Of a stretch of 36,967 bases of DNA, positions 23,847 to 32,102 are shown piece after piece. Source of the stretch: UMGS1370 sp963557065 (lineage in GTDB: Bacteria; Bacillota; Clostridia; Lachnospirales; Lachnospiraceae). Location of the stretch: NCBI GenBank assembly GCA_963557065.1, contig CAUWCT010000017.1:1-36967 (forward strand). Reading direction: 5' to 3'. The notes beneath the pieces are model-generated. The model had not been told where the DNA came from and searched no databases. It saw only the letters and a list, made by a program, of their open reading frames with translations. How positions within the stretch are numbered: the stretch's first letter is position 1; every line of letters begins with the position of its first letter. The translations under genes and the position numbers were made by a program.

Positions 23847-25385
23847 TTATTTTTTTACTTTTACAAAAATCGGGGAAGTCCAGGCCGCATCACCGTTCTT
23901 CTGCCAGATGCGCAGGCGAACGCTGCAGTCTTTATCAAATGTCATCTTCCTGTTTCCGAAAACTTCATAGGAACTCTCCGGATATGCTTTATTTACCCGG
24001 AATTTATAGGCATTATGCCACCAGGGATCATCCCGGTAATGCTCAAGATCTCCCCAGGTCTCCTTTGTCAACTGTTTTACCTCATCCCATAAAGCGTATA
24101 CCTTACTGCTGTAAATCATGTCCCGCACCTTCATGGGATACTCTTTTCCATCGATCCACAGGCGAATGGTACTGTCCGCATCTGCCTCAATTTCAAAAAT
24201 AAATCCTTCGGTTGTCACATTGCTGGGACCCATCCATTTTCCGGTTGCCGTAGACTGGTAGGTCGTGACAGTAAATTCACAGGATGTTTCGTCCTGTTTT
24301 ACCAGTTCCTGCCCAAAATTATTCCAGCAGTTTTCTATGCTCAATAATTTTCCTTCTGTTTCCAGCCGTCCAGTCCATTCTTTCATCCACTGGTCTTTGT
24401 AAACGCGGGTGTCCGGCCCCCATCCCAATTCCAGGCGGAATTTAAAACGGATCGTGCCGTTAATGGGTTCTCTCTCCCACTTGCCGGAGTGTACCACCAT
24501 TTCTTCTAATATATTGTCTCTGATAATTTCAATTCTGTCTACTGCCGCTGTGCCTTTGACATGAAAATCCAGAGTTTCTTCTCCGTCGGTTTCCAGCACT
24601 CCCCCCATAACCGTATCTCCAATGGAATAATCCACTTCTATGCGGCTTTGGGAAACCCCATAAGTACGGCGATTTACAAACGCATCCCATATTCCTTCTT
24701 TTGTGCAGTCTTTGGCCAGCACACACATGCTGCCATGTTCAAATACGCCCGGAACGCTGTGGTTATCGCCGGCTGCTATCACCCCAACATGAAATCCCTT
24801 CTCCAGTCCCCGTTCATAGGTAGTCTCCCCGGTCCTGGGTCCCATATGGACATGACGGTTCATTGCAAGAGGACCGTCGTCATTTTCACTGCTTCCATGG
24901 CTGGAGTAAATCTCCGCAAAGGGAGAAAATGTTTCATCATGGGTTTCCCAGTTTTTTCCTCTGGAACCAGGCTGATAGGCCAGATGATGGGGAATCCCGA
25001 TTACTGGCTGATTCTTAAAACTCTCCGCCAATTCCTGATAGCGCATGGGATGTCTCTGCTCTCCGTCATTATGAAGGAAAAACACATTATGATCGCCGTC
25101 TAAACCGGCTCCCTGCCATTCATATCCCATAAACATGGGGAATCCCTCTTCGTTGACCTTTTGGGTAAATTCCCGTATCTGCTCCCAGTCCTCTTTGATC
25201 CATTCATCTTCATACCGATCCTCCACTTTTAACCCGTATTCAGTGGGACGCATATAAAATGGATAGTACGCTACCGGCCAGAAATCCATCATTTTTCTGA
25301 TTTGGCTGTACCACAGCGGAAGCTCTGCTACCTGTTCATGATGGATATTGCTGTGCATATCTGTCCAAAGTTTTTTATACTTCAT
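23847..25385 (-). CDS. PHP-type (DUF3604-like) metal-dependent hydrolase
   Basis: 512 residues, no signal peptide. Putative metal ligands of a PHP-like amidohydrolase fold are visible in order: WTDMHSNIHHE (residues 7-17), GYEWQGAGLDGDHN (about 87-100), GIPHHLAY, EIYSSHGSSEND and AAGDNHSVPG. The second half (about 270-510) looks like beta-sandwich material rich in Trp. The best guess is a DUF3604-related enzyme, whose members often neighbour sulfatases; the reaction is unknown. It lies between the sulfatase and EIIB genes, so it probably acts on the imported sulfated sugar (inference). The family call is by motif reading only. Confidence 0.6.
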   Translation of the reverse strand: MKYKKLWTDMHSNIHHEQVAELPLWYSQIRKMMDFWPVAYYPFYMRPTEYGLKVEDRYEDEWIKEDWEQIREFTQKVNEEGFPMFMGYEWQGAGLDGDHNVFFLHNDGEQRHPMRYQELAESFKNQPVIGIPHHLAYQPGSRGKNWETHDETFSPFAEIYSSHGSSENDDGPLAMNRHVHMGPRTGETTYERGLEKGFHVGVIAAGDNHSVPGVFEHGSMCVLAKDCTKEGIWDAFVNRRTYGVSQSRIEVDYSIGDTVMGGVLETDGEETLDFHVKGTAAVDRIEIIRDNILEEMVVHSGKWEREPINGTIRFKFRLELGWGPDTRVYKDQWMKEWTGRLETEGKLLSIENCWNNFGQELVKQDETSCEFTVTTYQSTATGKWMGPSNVTTEGFIFEIEADADSTIRLWIDGKEYPMKVRDMIYSSKVYALWDEVKQLTKETWGDLEHYRDDPWWHNAYKFRVNKAYPESSYEVFGNRKMTFDKDCSVRLRIWQKNGDAAWTSPIFVKVKK

Positions 25386-25400
25386 TTCCGATACTCTCCT

Positions 25401-26789
25401 CTATTCTTCCGGTTTTTGACAAGCCTGCAAAGGAATGCCAAAAGTTGCCCATTCTTTCGGGCGTTTTGCCTTTCCCCAGGCTTTTAAACGCTCATGACGC
25501 TCTCTCTGCTTTTTCTCATTGTTCAGACACGCTTCTTTCTCCGAATCCGAAAGAAAATATTGCCTTGCCTGCTTTACAATCTCCTGACATTCCGATGCAA
25601 TGTCCTGCTCTTCCTGTGGATCTGTCTCCAGATTATAAACGATTTCCTGATTGCCAATCCGGATAATTTTATACGGAAACAGGATTACTGCTTCTCCCAT
25701 GAGAAGTTCCCCTCTGTACTCTAAAATCTGCTGAATACGCACCGGCAAACAAGGGTCTGCGCTGTTTTCTTCTTCCCTGCAGCCCGCTGTCTCCAGAATC
25801 ATGTTTCGCACATCCAGAAGACTGACGGGTCTTTGAATCCGTATCCCTGACGTTTCCCCTTCGCTGTCTGACACAATAAGGGGCACCCGTACAGCATCCT
25901 CGTACAGCGTCTGTTTTCCAAATATGCCCCGCTTTCCAAGCTGTTCTCCATGATCCGATGTATAAATAAACAGACTTTCACGTCCTGCTTTCTGCTCCCA
26001 TCCCAGGAACAGATCGTAAAGCCGCCCCACATATCCATCCAGTGTTTCTACCAATCCATAGTAAGCCGCCTGACAGTGAACCCGCTTTTTCTCATCGCAT
26101 ATCTGAACATACTCTTCATACCAGGGCAAAGCCTGCAGCGTCAAAAAATCCCTGGCATCCTTCAAACGTTCTTTATATTTTTGATACAAATCAGAAGCGG
26201 AAACAAAGGGAAAATGGGGTCCATAAAAACCGATGACCAGAAAAAGGGGCGGCCTTCCTTCTCTTTTCAGGTTCTCTTCCAGAAATTTTACAGCTGTCTC
26301 CATTACATGTTCATCATACGCCATTACCGGAGAATGGCCGCCTCCCGCCAGTTCCAGACAATGTTTACGGTTTGTCGTTCCGCCATAAACGCCGAAATCT
26401 TCCCTGCTTTTTCCGCCTGTACCCCAATACTGAGACGTAATATCCCCTGCCAGACGCACGTCGAATCCATGCTTTTGATCGTCTCCTTTAAAATGCATTC
26501 TTCCAATGAGCGCCGTCTCGTAGCCCGCTGTTCCCATGGCATGGGCGATTGTGGGCATATCAATGGGAAGGGTTGTGTCGTTATTGAAAATCCCCAGCTG
26601 AGAGGGAAGAAGCCCTGCCAAAAATGACATTCGGGACGGCACGCACAAAGGCGCATTGCAATAACAGCGTTCATAAACGCAGCCTTCTTTTGCAATCCGT
26701 TTCAAATTCGGGGTATCCAGACGGCTGTCTTCAAACCCTGTATATGCCCAGGCATGCTGATCGGACAAAATCAATACAATGTCTTTCAC
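25401..26789 (-). CDS. Cytoplasmic Cys-type sulfatase
   Basis: 462 residues from a GTG at 26789, chosen because VKDIVLILSDQHAW is the standard sulfatase N-terminus and CAGGAGAGGAAGCCAAA precedes it; the open frame continues to 26924 inside the EIID gene. The signature CVPSRMSFLAG carries Cys49, which must be converted to formylglycine by a radical-SAM maturase, not seen in this window. Further motifs are ALIGRMHFKGDD and YTSDHGEQLGKRG. There is no signal peptide, so desulfation would occur inside the cell after PTS import. This differs from the exported sulfatases of Bacteroidetes. Confidence 0.9.
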   Translation of the reverse strand: MKDIVLILSDQHAWAYTGFEDSRLDTPNLKRIAKEGCVYERCYCNAPLCVPSRMSFLAGLLPSQLGIFNNDTTLPIDMPTIAHAMGTAGYETALIGRMHFKGDDQKHGFDVRLAGDITSQYWGTGGKSREDFGVYGGTTNRKHCLELAGGGHSPVMAYDEHVMETAVKFLEENLKREGRPPLFLVIGFYGPHFPFVSASDLYQKYKERLKDARDFLTLQALPWYEEYVQICDEKKRVHCQAAYYGLVETLDGYVGRLYDLFLGWEQKAGRESLFIYTSDHGEQLGKRGIFGKQTLYEDAVRVPLIVSDSEGETSGIRIQRPVSLLDVRNMILETAGCREEENSADPCLPVRIQQILEYRGELLMGEAVILFPYKIIRIGNQEIVYNLETDPQEEQDIASECQEIVKQARQYFLSDSEKEACLNNEKKQRERHERLKAWGKAKRPKEWATFGIPLQACQKPEE

Positions 26790-26851
26790 TTTGGCTTCCT
26801 CTCCTGTTTCTCTAATCTTTTTCCGTACCGCCCGGCCAGACGGTTTCACAT

Positions 26852-27688
26852 TTACATAATTCCAAAAAATACCATCACTGCCGCAAATATAACGATTGCC
26901 AGTACAATCTTTGTTGCCGACCATTTTTTCTTATCCATCAGGTACCACGCTGCCAGAGTTATGAGCAGAGGAAGCACTCCCGGCATAATCTTATCAAAAA
27001 TCTGTTCCTGGATTCCAATGGTCATATCTCCGCTGACAAACTTATAAATTACATTTGCTTTTACAGTAGTAGCAGCCACGCCGCCTATTACAACAAGCCC
27101 CATCATCGTCAGTCCTGTTGTAATCTTGTCTGCCAGAGCTTTGTTGGTAAAGAATAAATTGGCTGCGCCAAGTCCCATATCATATCCTTTGTGGAACAGA
27201 TACCACTGCAGTCCAACCATGGACGTCAGCCATACGATACAGAAAAAGATTGGGCCGATGGGATTTCCGTCATTGATGCACATACTCATTGCAATACTTA
27301 ATAAAATCGGACTGTAGGTTCCTACGAGCATAGAATCGCCGATTCCGGCAAACGGCCCCATCAACGCATTTTTCGTGTTGACGATCAGCTCCTCGCTGAC
27401 ATCTTCTCCCTTTGCCCTGGACTCTTCCATGGCGATTGTAATTCCGGGAATCAGTGCGCCAAGCTGCGGTTCCGTATTAAAAAACTGCATGTGACGCTGC
27501 AAAGCCCTCTTGTATTCCTCCGGATTATCTTTGTAAAGCTTTTTCAGACATGGCTCTACAACATGGCAGAACGCCAGTCCCATCATTCGCTCAAAGTTCT
27601 GGGTTGCCTGTGCAAAAAATATGTAAGACCAGGCAGCTTTGTCAATATCCTTTTTGGTAAGCAGTCCATTCTCTTGTCTATTCTTCAT
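26852..27688 (-). CDS. PTS system mannose-family EIID component
   Basis: 278 residues from the ATG at 27688, preceded by AGAGGAGGACGACTGTT. The N-terminus (LTKKDIDKAAWSYIFFAQAT followed by NFERMMGLAF) and the segments FNTEPQLGALIPGITIAMEE and GPFAGIGDSM are typical of EIID, which forms the membrane channel together with EIIC. Hydrophobic helices fill the C-terminal half. The start overlaps the end of the EIIC gene by 11 bases. Confidence 0.93.
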   Translation of the reverse strand: MKNRQENGLLTKKDIDKAAWSYIFFAQATQNFERMMGLAFCHVVEPCLKKLYKDNPEEYKRALQRHMQFFNTEPQLGALIPGITIAMEESRAKGEDVSEELIVNTKNALMGPFAGIGDSMLVGTYSPILLSIAMSMCINDGNPIGPIFFCIVWLTSMVGLQWYLFHKGYDMGLGAANLFFTNKALADKITTGLTMMGLVVIGGVAATTVKANVIYKFVSGDMTIGIQEQIFDKIMPGVLPLLITLAAWYLMDKKKWSATKIVLAIVIFAAVMVFFGIM

Positions 27689-28487
27689 AACAGTCGTCCT
27701 CCTCTTCTGCGGCAGCAACAGCAGACACTGCAGCCGGTTTTGCCTCTCCCTGTGCCATTACAAAAATCAATGCAACCGCAGTGGCAAAAATCGCCAGCGC
27801 AGTAACGGACATGCTGGTTGCGCCAATCATAATCCAGCCTAATAAAAACAATACGATCATCCACTGCCTTGACAAAGACTGCTTTAACAGCATTGCAAAG
27901 CCGATTGCAGGAAGCATCTTGCCGGCTACTTCAAAGAAGTGAAGGACACCTGCAGGCATGCTGTTAATCAAAAACTCTGCTAACGGAGTTCCCAGATAAC
28001 AAATCATCATAGCGGAACCAGCGCGAAGAATAAAACTGGGGACAGCAGCCAGATACGTAGCTCTGTGAATCCCTGCTCCATCTCCATTTGCAGCCGCCTT
28101 ATCTCCCATGTGAGGGAAACATGCGTTGATTGTCATAATAAAGTTAAACAGACCAAGCCCCAGCATACTTAAGGGGACCGCCAATGCCACTGCCTGCTCG
28201 CCTGTACCGCCTGCTGCCAGCGCTAACGGGATTCCGATATAAGAGGCCCAGTTCACATCTGCAGGCATTGCGCCTCCCGGCGTGATCTGACCAATAAATA
28301 AAGCCTGCACCATTGCCCCCGCAATGACGCCGCTGTTTACATCCCCAAGAATTACCCCTACAATCAGTCCCGCTACCAACGGACGTCCAATCATGTTCCA
28401 ACCGCCGGATACACCAAAAAACCAGGGTGTACGCTTACTGCCCAGATAGGCAAATAACCCGATTAATATTGCCTGAAATAAACTCAT
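27678..28487 (-). CDS. PTS system mannose-family EIIC component
   Basis: 269 residues with many hydrophobic segments. Its start (SLFQAILIGLFAYLGSKRTP) and motifs PLVAGLIVGVILGDVNSGVIAGA and PADVNWASYIGIPLALAAGG match mannose/sorbose EIIC, the sugar-binding membrane subunit; the C-terminal tail is Ala/Glu rich. Second gene of the operon, after EIIA, and coupled to EIID by an overlap. Confidence 0.93.
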   Translation of the reverse strand: MSLFQAILIGLFAYLGSKRTPWFFGVSGGWNMIGRPLVAGLIVGVILGDVNSGVIAGAMVQALFIGQITPGGAMPADVNWASYIGIPLALAAGGTGEQAVALAVPLSMLGLGLFNFIMTINACFPHMGDKAAANGDGAGIHRATYLAAVPSFILRAGSAMMICYLGTPLAEFLINSMPAGVLHFFEVAGKMLPAIGFAMLLKQSLSRQWMIVLFLLGWIMIGATSMSVTALAIFATAVALIFVMAQGEAKPAAVSAVAAAEEEDDCYEE

Positions 28488-28505
28488 ACCTGTTTCCTCC
28501 TGTTT

Positions 28506-28931
28506 TTATTCTTCATACTCACTGTCTTCATCCGGGCTGCCTGTAAAGCAGACCATTGCGTCCTTTCCGGCTTCCAGGGAGTCCTCTGCCAGTTTTTCAG
28601 CCGTTTCAGACATTTCCCTTGTCATAAACGCATTCAGGACAGATGGGAGATTTGCGCCTCCTATCACCTGAATATCCTGTTCCCGCTCCATTTTCAGGCG
28701 AACAGAAACATTGAAGGGGGAACCTCCTGCCAGATCCGCAAAAATCATCACTCCATCACACCCACGCAGTTTGTCCAACGCACAGCTAAGCTTTTGTGTC
28801 AGTGAATCCACCGTATCTTCCGGCGTAAAATCCACTGGCTGATAATCCTTAAGTTCTCCTGCCAGAAGTTTTAATCCGCTGGTAATGCCGGAAGCAAAGC
28901 TGCCATGCCCTGTTACAATCATTCCTACCAT
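28506..28931 (-). CDS. PTS system mannose-family EIIA component
   Basis: 141 residues. The phosphorylated histidine is His9 in MIVTGHGSFASGI; FADLAGGSPFNVS and GANLPSVL are the other family marks. It accepts phosphate from HPr and hands it to EIIB. First gene of the operon; the ATG follows AGGAGAAGGAAG. A consensus promoter lies about 75 bases upstream. Confidence 0.93.
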   Translation of the reverse strand: MVGMIVTGHGSFASGITSGLKLLAGELKDYQPVDFTPEDTVDSLTQKLSCALDKLRGCDGVMIFADLAGGSPFNVSVRLKMEREQDIQVIGGANLPSVLNAFMTREMSETAEKLAEDSLEAGKDAMVCFTGSPDEDSEYEE

Positions 28932-29004
28932 CTTCCTTCTCCTCTCTTCTGCATTCTCAAATGCTACACTGATAAATTTCTATCCCTCTGTTTCATTTAC
29001 CCTT

Positions 29005-29033
29005 ACTATATCTTAAACGCCTTATAATGTCAA
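29005..29033 (-). promoter_or_regulatory. Promoter of the sulfatase-PTS operon
   Basis: TTGACA (29028-29033), 17 bp, TATAGT (29005-29010) on the minus strand. The -35 box is embedded in AAATGTATTGACA, which carries the same AAATGTA half-site as the dyad at 29196-29211, so the GntR regulator probably represses here. The whole 28932-29265 gap is this divergent control region. Confidence 0.75.
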
Positions 29034-29136
29034 TACATTTGAATATTATTTATGTTATCATTATACTATCATTTGTATTGTCATATGCGAAACAGGTTTT
29101 TTTCCCGTAAATGCCCTCTTTCTGCACAGATTTTCA

Positions 29137-29165
29137 TTGTATTTTTCCCCATTTTCTTCTATAAT
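29137..29165 (+). promoter_or_regulatory. Promoter of the GntR regulator gene
   Basis: TTGTAT (29137-29142), 17 bp, TATAAT (29160-29165). The predicted leader is about 95 nt and contains the dyad at 29196-29211. Confidence 0.65.
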
Positions 29166-29195
29166 AGAAGCGTTCAGCAAACTGCTGTCCATATC

Positions 29196-29211
29196 AAATG
29201 TAAATACATTT
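29196..29211. promoter_or_regulatory. Candidate GntR operator
   Basis: AAATGTA-AA-TACATTT is a perfect 7-2-7 inverted repeat, the size of HutC-type GntR sites. Related halves occur at 29031-29040 (CAATACATTT) and 29071-29080 (ATTTGTATTG). Confidence 0.55.
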
Positions 29212-29265
29212 CAAATATTGCTGTTTCATATAATTACAGACAGTATTCAATTATGAGGTAAACAT

Positions 29266-29979
29266 ATGGCCGAAAAACGAATTGCACAATACAAACAGAT
29301 TGAACTCGACCTTTTAGAAAAAATCAATCTGGGATACTACAAAAAGGATGATCTGATTCCCACCGAACTGGAACTTTCCAATACCTACCACGTTTCCAGA
29401 GTCACTGTCCGCAAAGCCACAGACAATCTGGTCGCTCAGGGACTTTTATGCCGGGTAGCCGGTGTGGGAACCTTCGTCTGCCATCCTTCCGTTACCACAA
29501 ATCCCAGTTCTATCCAGGGATTTTCTGAAGCAATGAAGGAAAAAGGTCTGGAAGTCCGTACCGAGGTTTCCTCCTTTATGATTCAAAAAGCGCCTGCCAA
29601 CATTGCTTCGATTCTGGAAATCGAAAAAGGCGAACCCATGTATTTTATTGAACGTCTCCGCTATGCCGGTAATGAAATCTTTCAGTTTGAAACCACCTAT
29701 ATGTCTGCCCGGCTGTATCCGGATATTTCCATCCAGGTGCTCCAGCAGTCGAAATACCGCTATTTTGAGGAAACTAAGGGAATGGCGATCGCCTACAGCC
29801 AGCATGCAGTTACGCCGATTCTTCCGTCCAGGCGATTTGTTGAACTGTTCGGTATTTCTTCAAATACCCCCATCTTGAGGGTTGCAAATATCACTCACCT
29901 GACCAACGGCCAGATCATGGATTATACCGAACTGACCTTAAACTCTCCAAAATATCAGCTTACTTACATAAAAAAATGA
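29266..29979 (+). CDS. GntR family (HutC/UTRA) transcriptional regulator
   Basis: 237 residues. The winged helix-turn-helix occupies about residues 8-75 (LIPTELELSNTYHVSRVTV, RKATDNLVAQGLL), followed by a UTRA ligand-binding domain (about 95-232) with EIEKGEPMYFIERLRYA and the C-terminal NGQIMDYTELTLNSPKYQ. Members usually sense a sugar phosphate and repress a neighbouring operon. It is divergent from the sulfatase-PTS operon, whose imported phosphosugar is the natural candidate inducer (inference). The weak AGGTAAAC site ahead of the ATG suggests low expression. Confidence 0.9.
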   Translation: MAEKRIAQYKQIELDLLEKINLGYYKKDDLIPTELELSNTYHVSRVTVRKATDNLVAQGLLCRVAGVGTFVCHPSVTTNPSSIQGFSEAMKEKGLEVRTEVSSFMIQKAPANIASILEIEKGEPMYFIERLRYAGNEIFQFETTYMSARLYPDISIQVLQQSKYRYFEETKGMAIAYSQHAVTPILPSRRFVELFGISSNTPILRVANITHLTNGQIMDYTELTLNSPKYQLTYIKK

Positions 29980-30005
29980 AGAATATTTCCTGTTACACAG
30001 CAAAC

Positions 30006-30055
30006 AGGACTGCTGCCAGATAAATCTCTTACCTGACAGCAGCCCTGCTCTTTTA
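30006..30055 (+). terminator. Terminator after the GntR gene
   Basis: The stem 30006-30019 pairs with 30033-30046 (12 of 14; core CTGCTG/CAGCAG), followed by GCTCTTTTA. It separates the gene from the convergent helicase operon. Confidence 0.75.
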
Positions 30056-30060
30056 TCCTG

Positions 30061-30079
30061 GCATAGCTGAACGATTACT
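30061..30079. repeat. Degenerate end of the palindromic element
   Basis: GCATAGCTGAACGATTAC matches the terminal repeat GCATGGCTGAACTGTTAC at 15 of 18 positions. It overlaps the last codons of the helicase gene. No partner end was found. Confidence 0.4.
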
Positions 30080-32063
30080 TTTTTAAATTCTTTCCTCTAT
30101 GGCGGTATCCGCCCCTGATCCCTCTCTCCGATTTTCCTCTCTCAAAACACGTTTCACAAACAGAAAACGGGTAATCCCAGGCCAGTTCCCGCCTGCACAC
30201 AGAGCACTTTCTGGAATAGCTGCCGCACTCATTCTTTAAGATGCGGCTGATCTCTTCTTCTGTCTCACGCCGTTCTTCCATAAGATTTTCCTTTTGGATG
30301 GGCAGTCCCACTTTTCTGGAAAACTGGAAATACAGATCCAGCATTTTGTAATAACTCTCCAGATCATATAAGTCTGTTCCGGGGCTGTAAGGAAATTCCA
30401 GTTCATCCACATTTCGGTATTCCCGGCAGTAATCTTTCCACAAATCTACTACCAGCTTATTGTTAATATCAATGGCACAGGTAATCAGCTTATAAATTTC
30501 CCGCTTTTCAAATTCATTTAGCCGTTCCCGGTGAACCATCAAAAACTGCTGGTATAAAGCCAGCAATTCGTCCACTTCCATTTTCTGATAAATAGCCGGC
30601 GCATCCATGGATGCCCATATTTTAATCAGATTGTCAATCTCTGCCGGCAGTTCCAAAAGCTGTTCCGGGAATCCCACATAAGCTTTCATAATCGGCACAG
30701 GCAGGCGGGAAAGTCCGTCCTCAATCAGGTCGATGCCATCAATGGCAGCCACAAATCCTTCTTCGTAAATGCCAAATCGTCCGGCCCGCCCTGCAATCTG
30801 CTTAATCTCCCCCGGCTCCAGGGGACGTTTTGACACGCCGTCAAATTTTGCGGTTTCTACAAATACAATCCTGCGGATGGGAAGATTGAGGCCCATTCCA
30901 ATCGCGTCTGTGCTGACCACAATATCCGTCTCTTTTTCTAAAAAACGGCGCACCTGTTCTCTGCGGGTGGCCGGCGGAAGGCTTCCGTAAATCACACTGC
31001 AGGCGATTCCCTGCTTTTCCAGATGGGCAGCCAGAGCCAGAACCGATTTTTTGGAAAATACGATTAAGGCGTCTCCTTTTTTCAGATCGGTAACCATGGA
31101 ATAGGCTTTTCTCTCTACTGTAAGTCTGGTATTTCTTTTATGGCGCACAATCCGGTAACTGTCACCGCAGCGCTTAATCATCTGCGTAATAATAGACTCA
31201 GCCTCAGGCGCCATGCACAAATGGATCTCTTCTGCCCGCAGTCCCAGAATGGCTCTGGTCCAGTTGTGGCCCCGGTACGGATCTCCCACCATCTGACACT
31301 CATCTACCACTACAATGTCAAAATATTCGTGATCATTCAGCATCTCTACGGTACAGGACTGGCACACCGCTCCCGGCACTTCAATGGTTTCCTCCCCTGT
31401 TATCATGGAACAGGGCACATGCTCCCCATTGCATTTATCATAGACCTCCAGCGCCAGAAGACGTAAGGGGCCAAAATAAGCCCCATGGGTCGCCTGCTTT
31501 AACCGCTCCAGTGCATCATGGGTCTTTCCGCTGTTGGTCGGCCCGATATGGAGAATAAACTTCCGCTTCATCTCTCTTGCTTCCGGATATTCGTCCTCCG
31601 GCCGTTTTTCCATGGAAGCGGCAATCCCCTTTTGAATGGTCTTTGGAATATAAAAAAGCTGATAGGCCCTGTCCAGAGAATTATTTAATAAATACCGGCG
31701 GATTCCCTGCATCCTTAAAATCTGCTCCAGTTCTTCTGCTGTAAGGGGCGGTAAAAACTCCAGATCTTTTGCTGCCAGAAGGCGGCAAAAATCCTTTGCC
31801 AGAATCGTATACTCCCGAATCAGCGCTTTCTGGTCATTCTGCCGGACTGTGTACTCCTTGTGCATTAAATATGCGCAGACCTTTGATGTCATGGCGTGTA
31901 TATCACTTAATTCATTGGGTTTTTCAATCTCATCCAATGTGGCCTGACACAATTTTTCCGCCCGTTTTTTCATCTCTCCCGCAGTCATGGCCCGATAGCG
32001 CCGGTTTACATGTCCAAAAAACAGTTCTTCGTAATAATTTCCTAAATACTCAGTGGTTTCCAT
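30075..32063 (-). CDS. SUV3-like superfamily 2 RNA helicase with C-terminal zinc ribbon
   Basis: 662 residues. Helicase motifs in order: Walker A GPTNSGKTH (about 172-180), FGPLRLLALEVYDKCN, TGEE, DEXH-type DECQM (about 254), VSTDAIGMGLNLP and GRAGRFG (about 423-429). GPTNSGKT with GPLRLLA and DE-QM is the pattern of SUV3, the helicase of the mitochondrial RNA degradosome; bacterial homologues exist mainly in Clostridia and some Proteobacteria (family knowledge). At about 618-650 CSVCRRELAWDYPFSVCETC is a likely four-Cys zinc ribbon. It would unwind structured RNA for decay. Last gene of a four-gene operon, 39 bp after the GTPase gene. Confidence 0.85.
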   Translation of the reverse strand: METTEYLGNYYEELFFGHVNRRYRAMTAGEMKKRAEKLCQATLDEIEKPNELSDIHAMTSKVCAYLMHKEYTVRQNDQKALIREYTILAKDFCRLLAAKDLEFLPPLTAEELEQILRMQGIRRYLLNNSLDRAYQLFYIPKTIQKGIAASMEKRPEDEYPEAREMKRKFILHIGPTNSGKTHDALERLKQATHGAYFGPLRLLALEVYDKCNGEHVPCSMITGEETIEVPGAVCQSCTVEMLNDHEYFDIVVVDECQMVGDPYRGHNWTRAILGLRAEEIHLCMAPEAESIITQMIKRCGDSYRIVRHKRNTRLTVERKAYSMVTDLKKGDALIVFSKKSVLALAAHLEKQGIACSVIYGSLPPATRREQVRRFLEKETDIVVSTDAIGMGLNLPIRRIVFVETAKFDGVSKRPLEPGEIKQIAGRAGRFGIYEEGFVAAIDGIDLIEDGLSRLPVPIMKAYVGFPEQLLELPAEIDNLIKIWASMDAPAIYQKMEVDELLALYQQFLMVHRERLNEFEKREIYKLITCAIDINNKLVVDLWKDYCREYRNVDELEFPYSPGTDLYDLESYYKMLDLYFQFSRKVGLPIQKENLMEERRETEEEISRILKNECGSYSRKCSVCRRELAWDYPFSVCETCFERGKSERGIRGGYRHRGKNLKK

Positions 32064-32102
32064 TTGTCTTTAATCCCTTACGTATTGTTCCCATCCTCTC
32101 TG

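Noticed and set aside
25950..26627. 225-codon plus-strand open frame in the sulfatase gene
   Set aside because: Antisense to a clear sulfatase with conserved motifs; no promoter or start site supports it.
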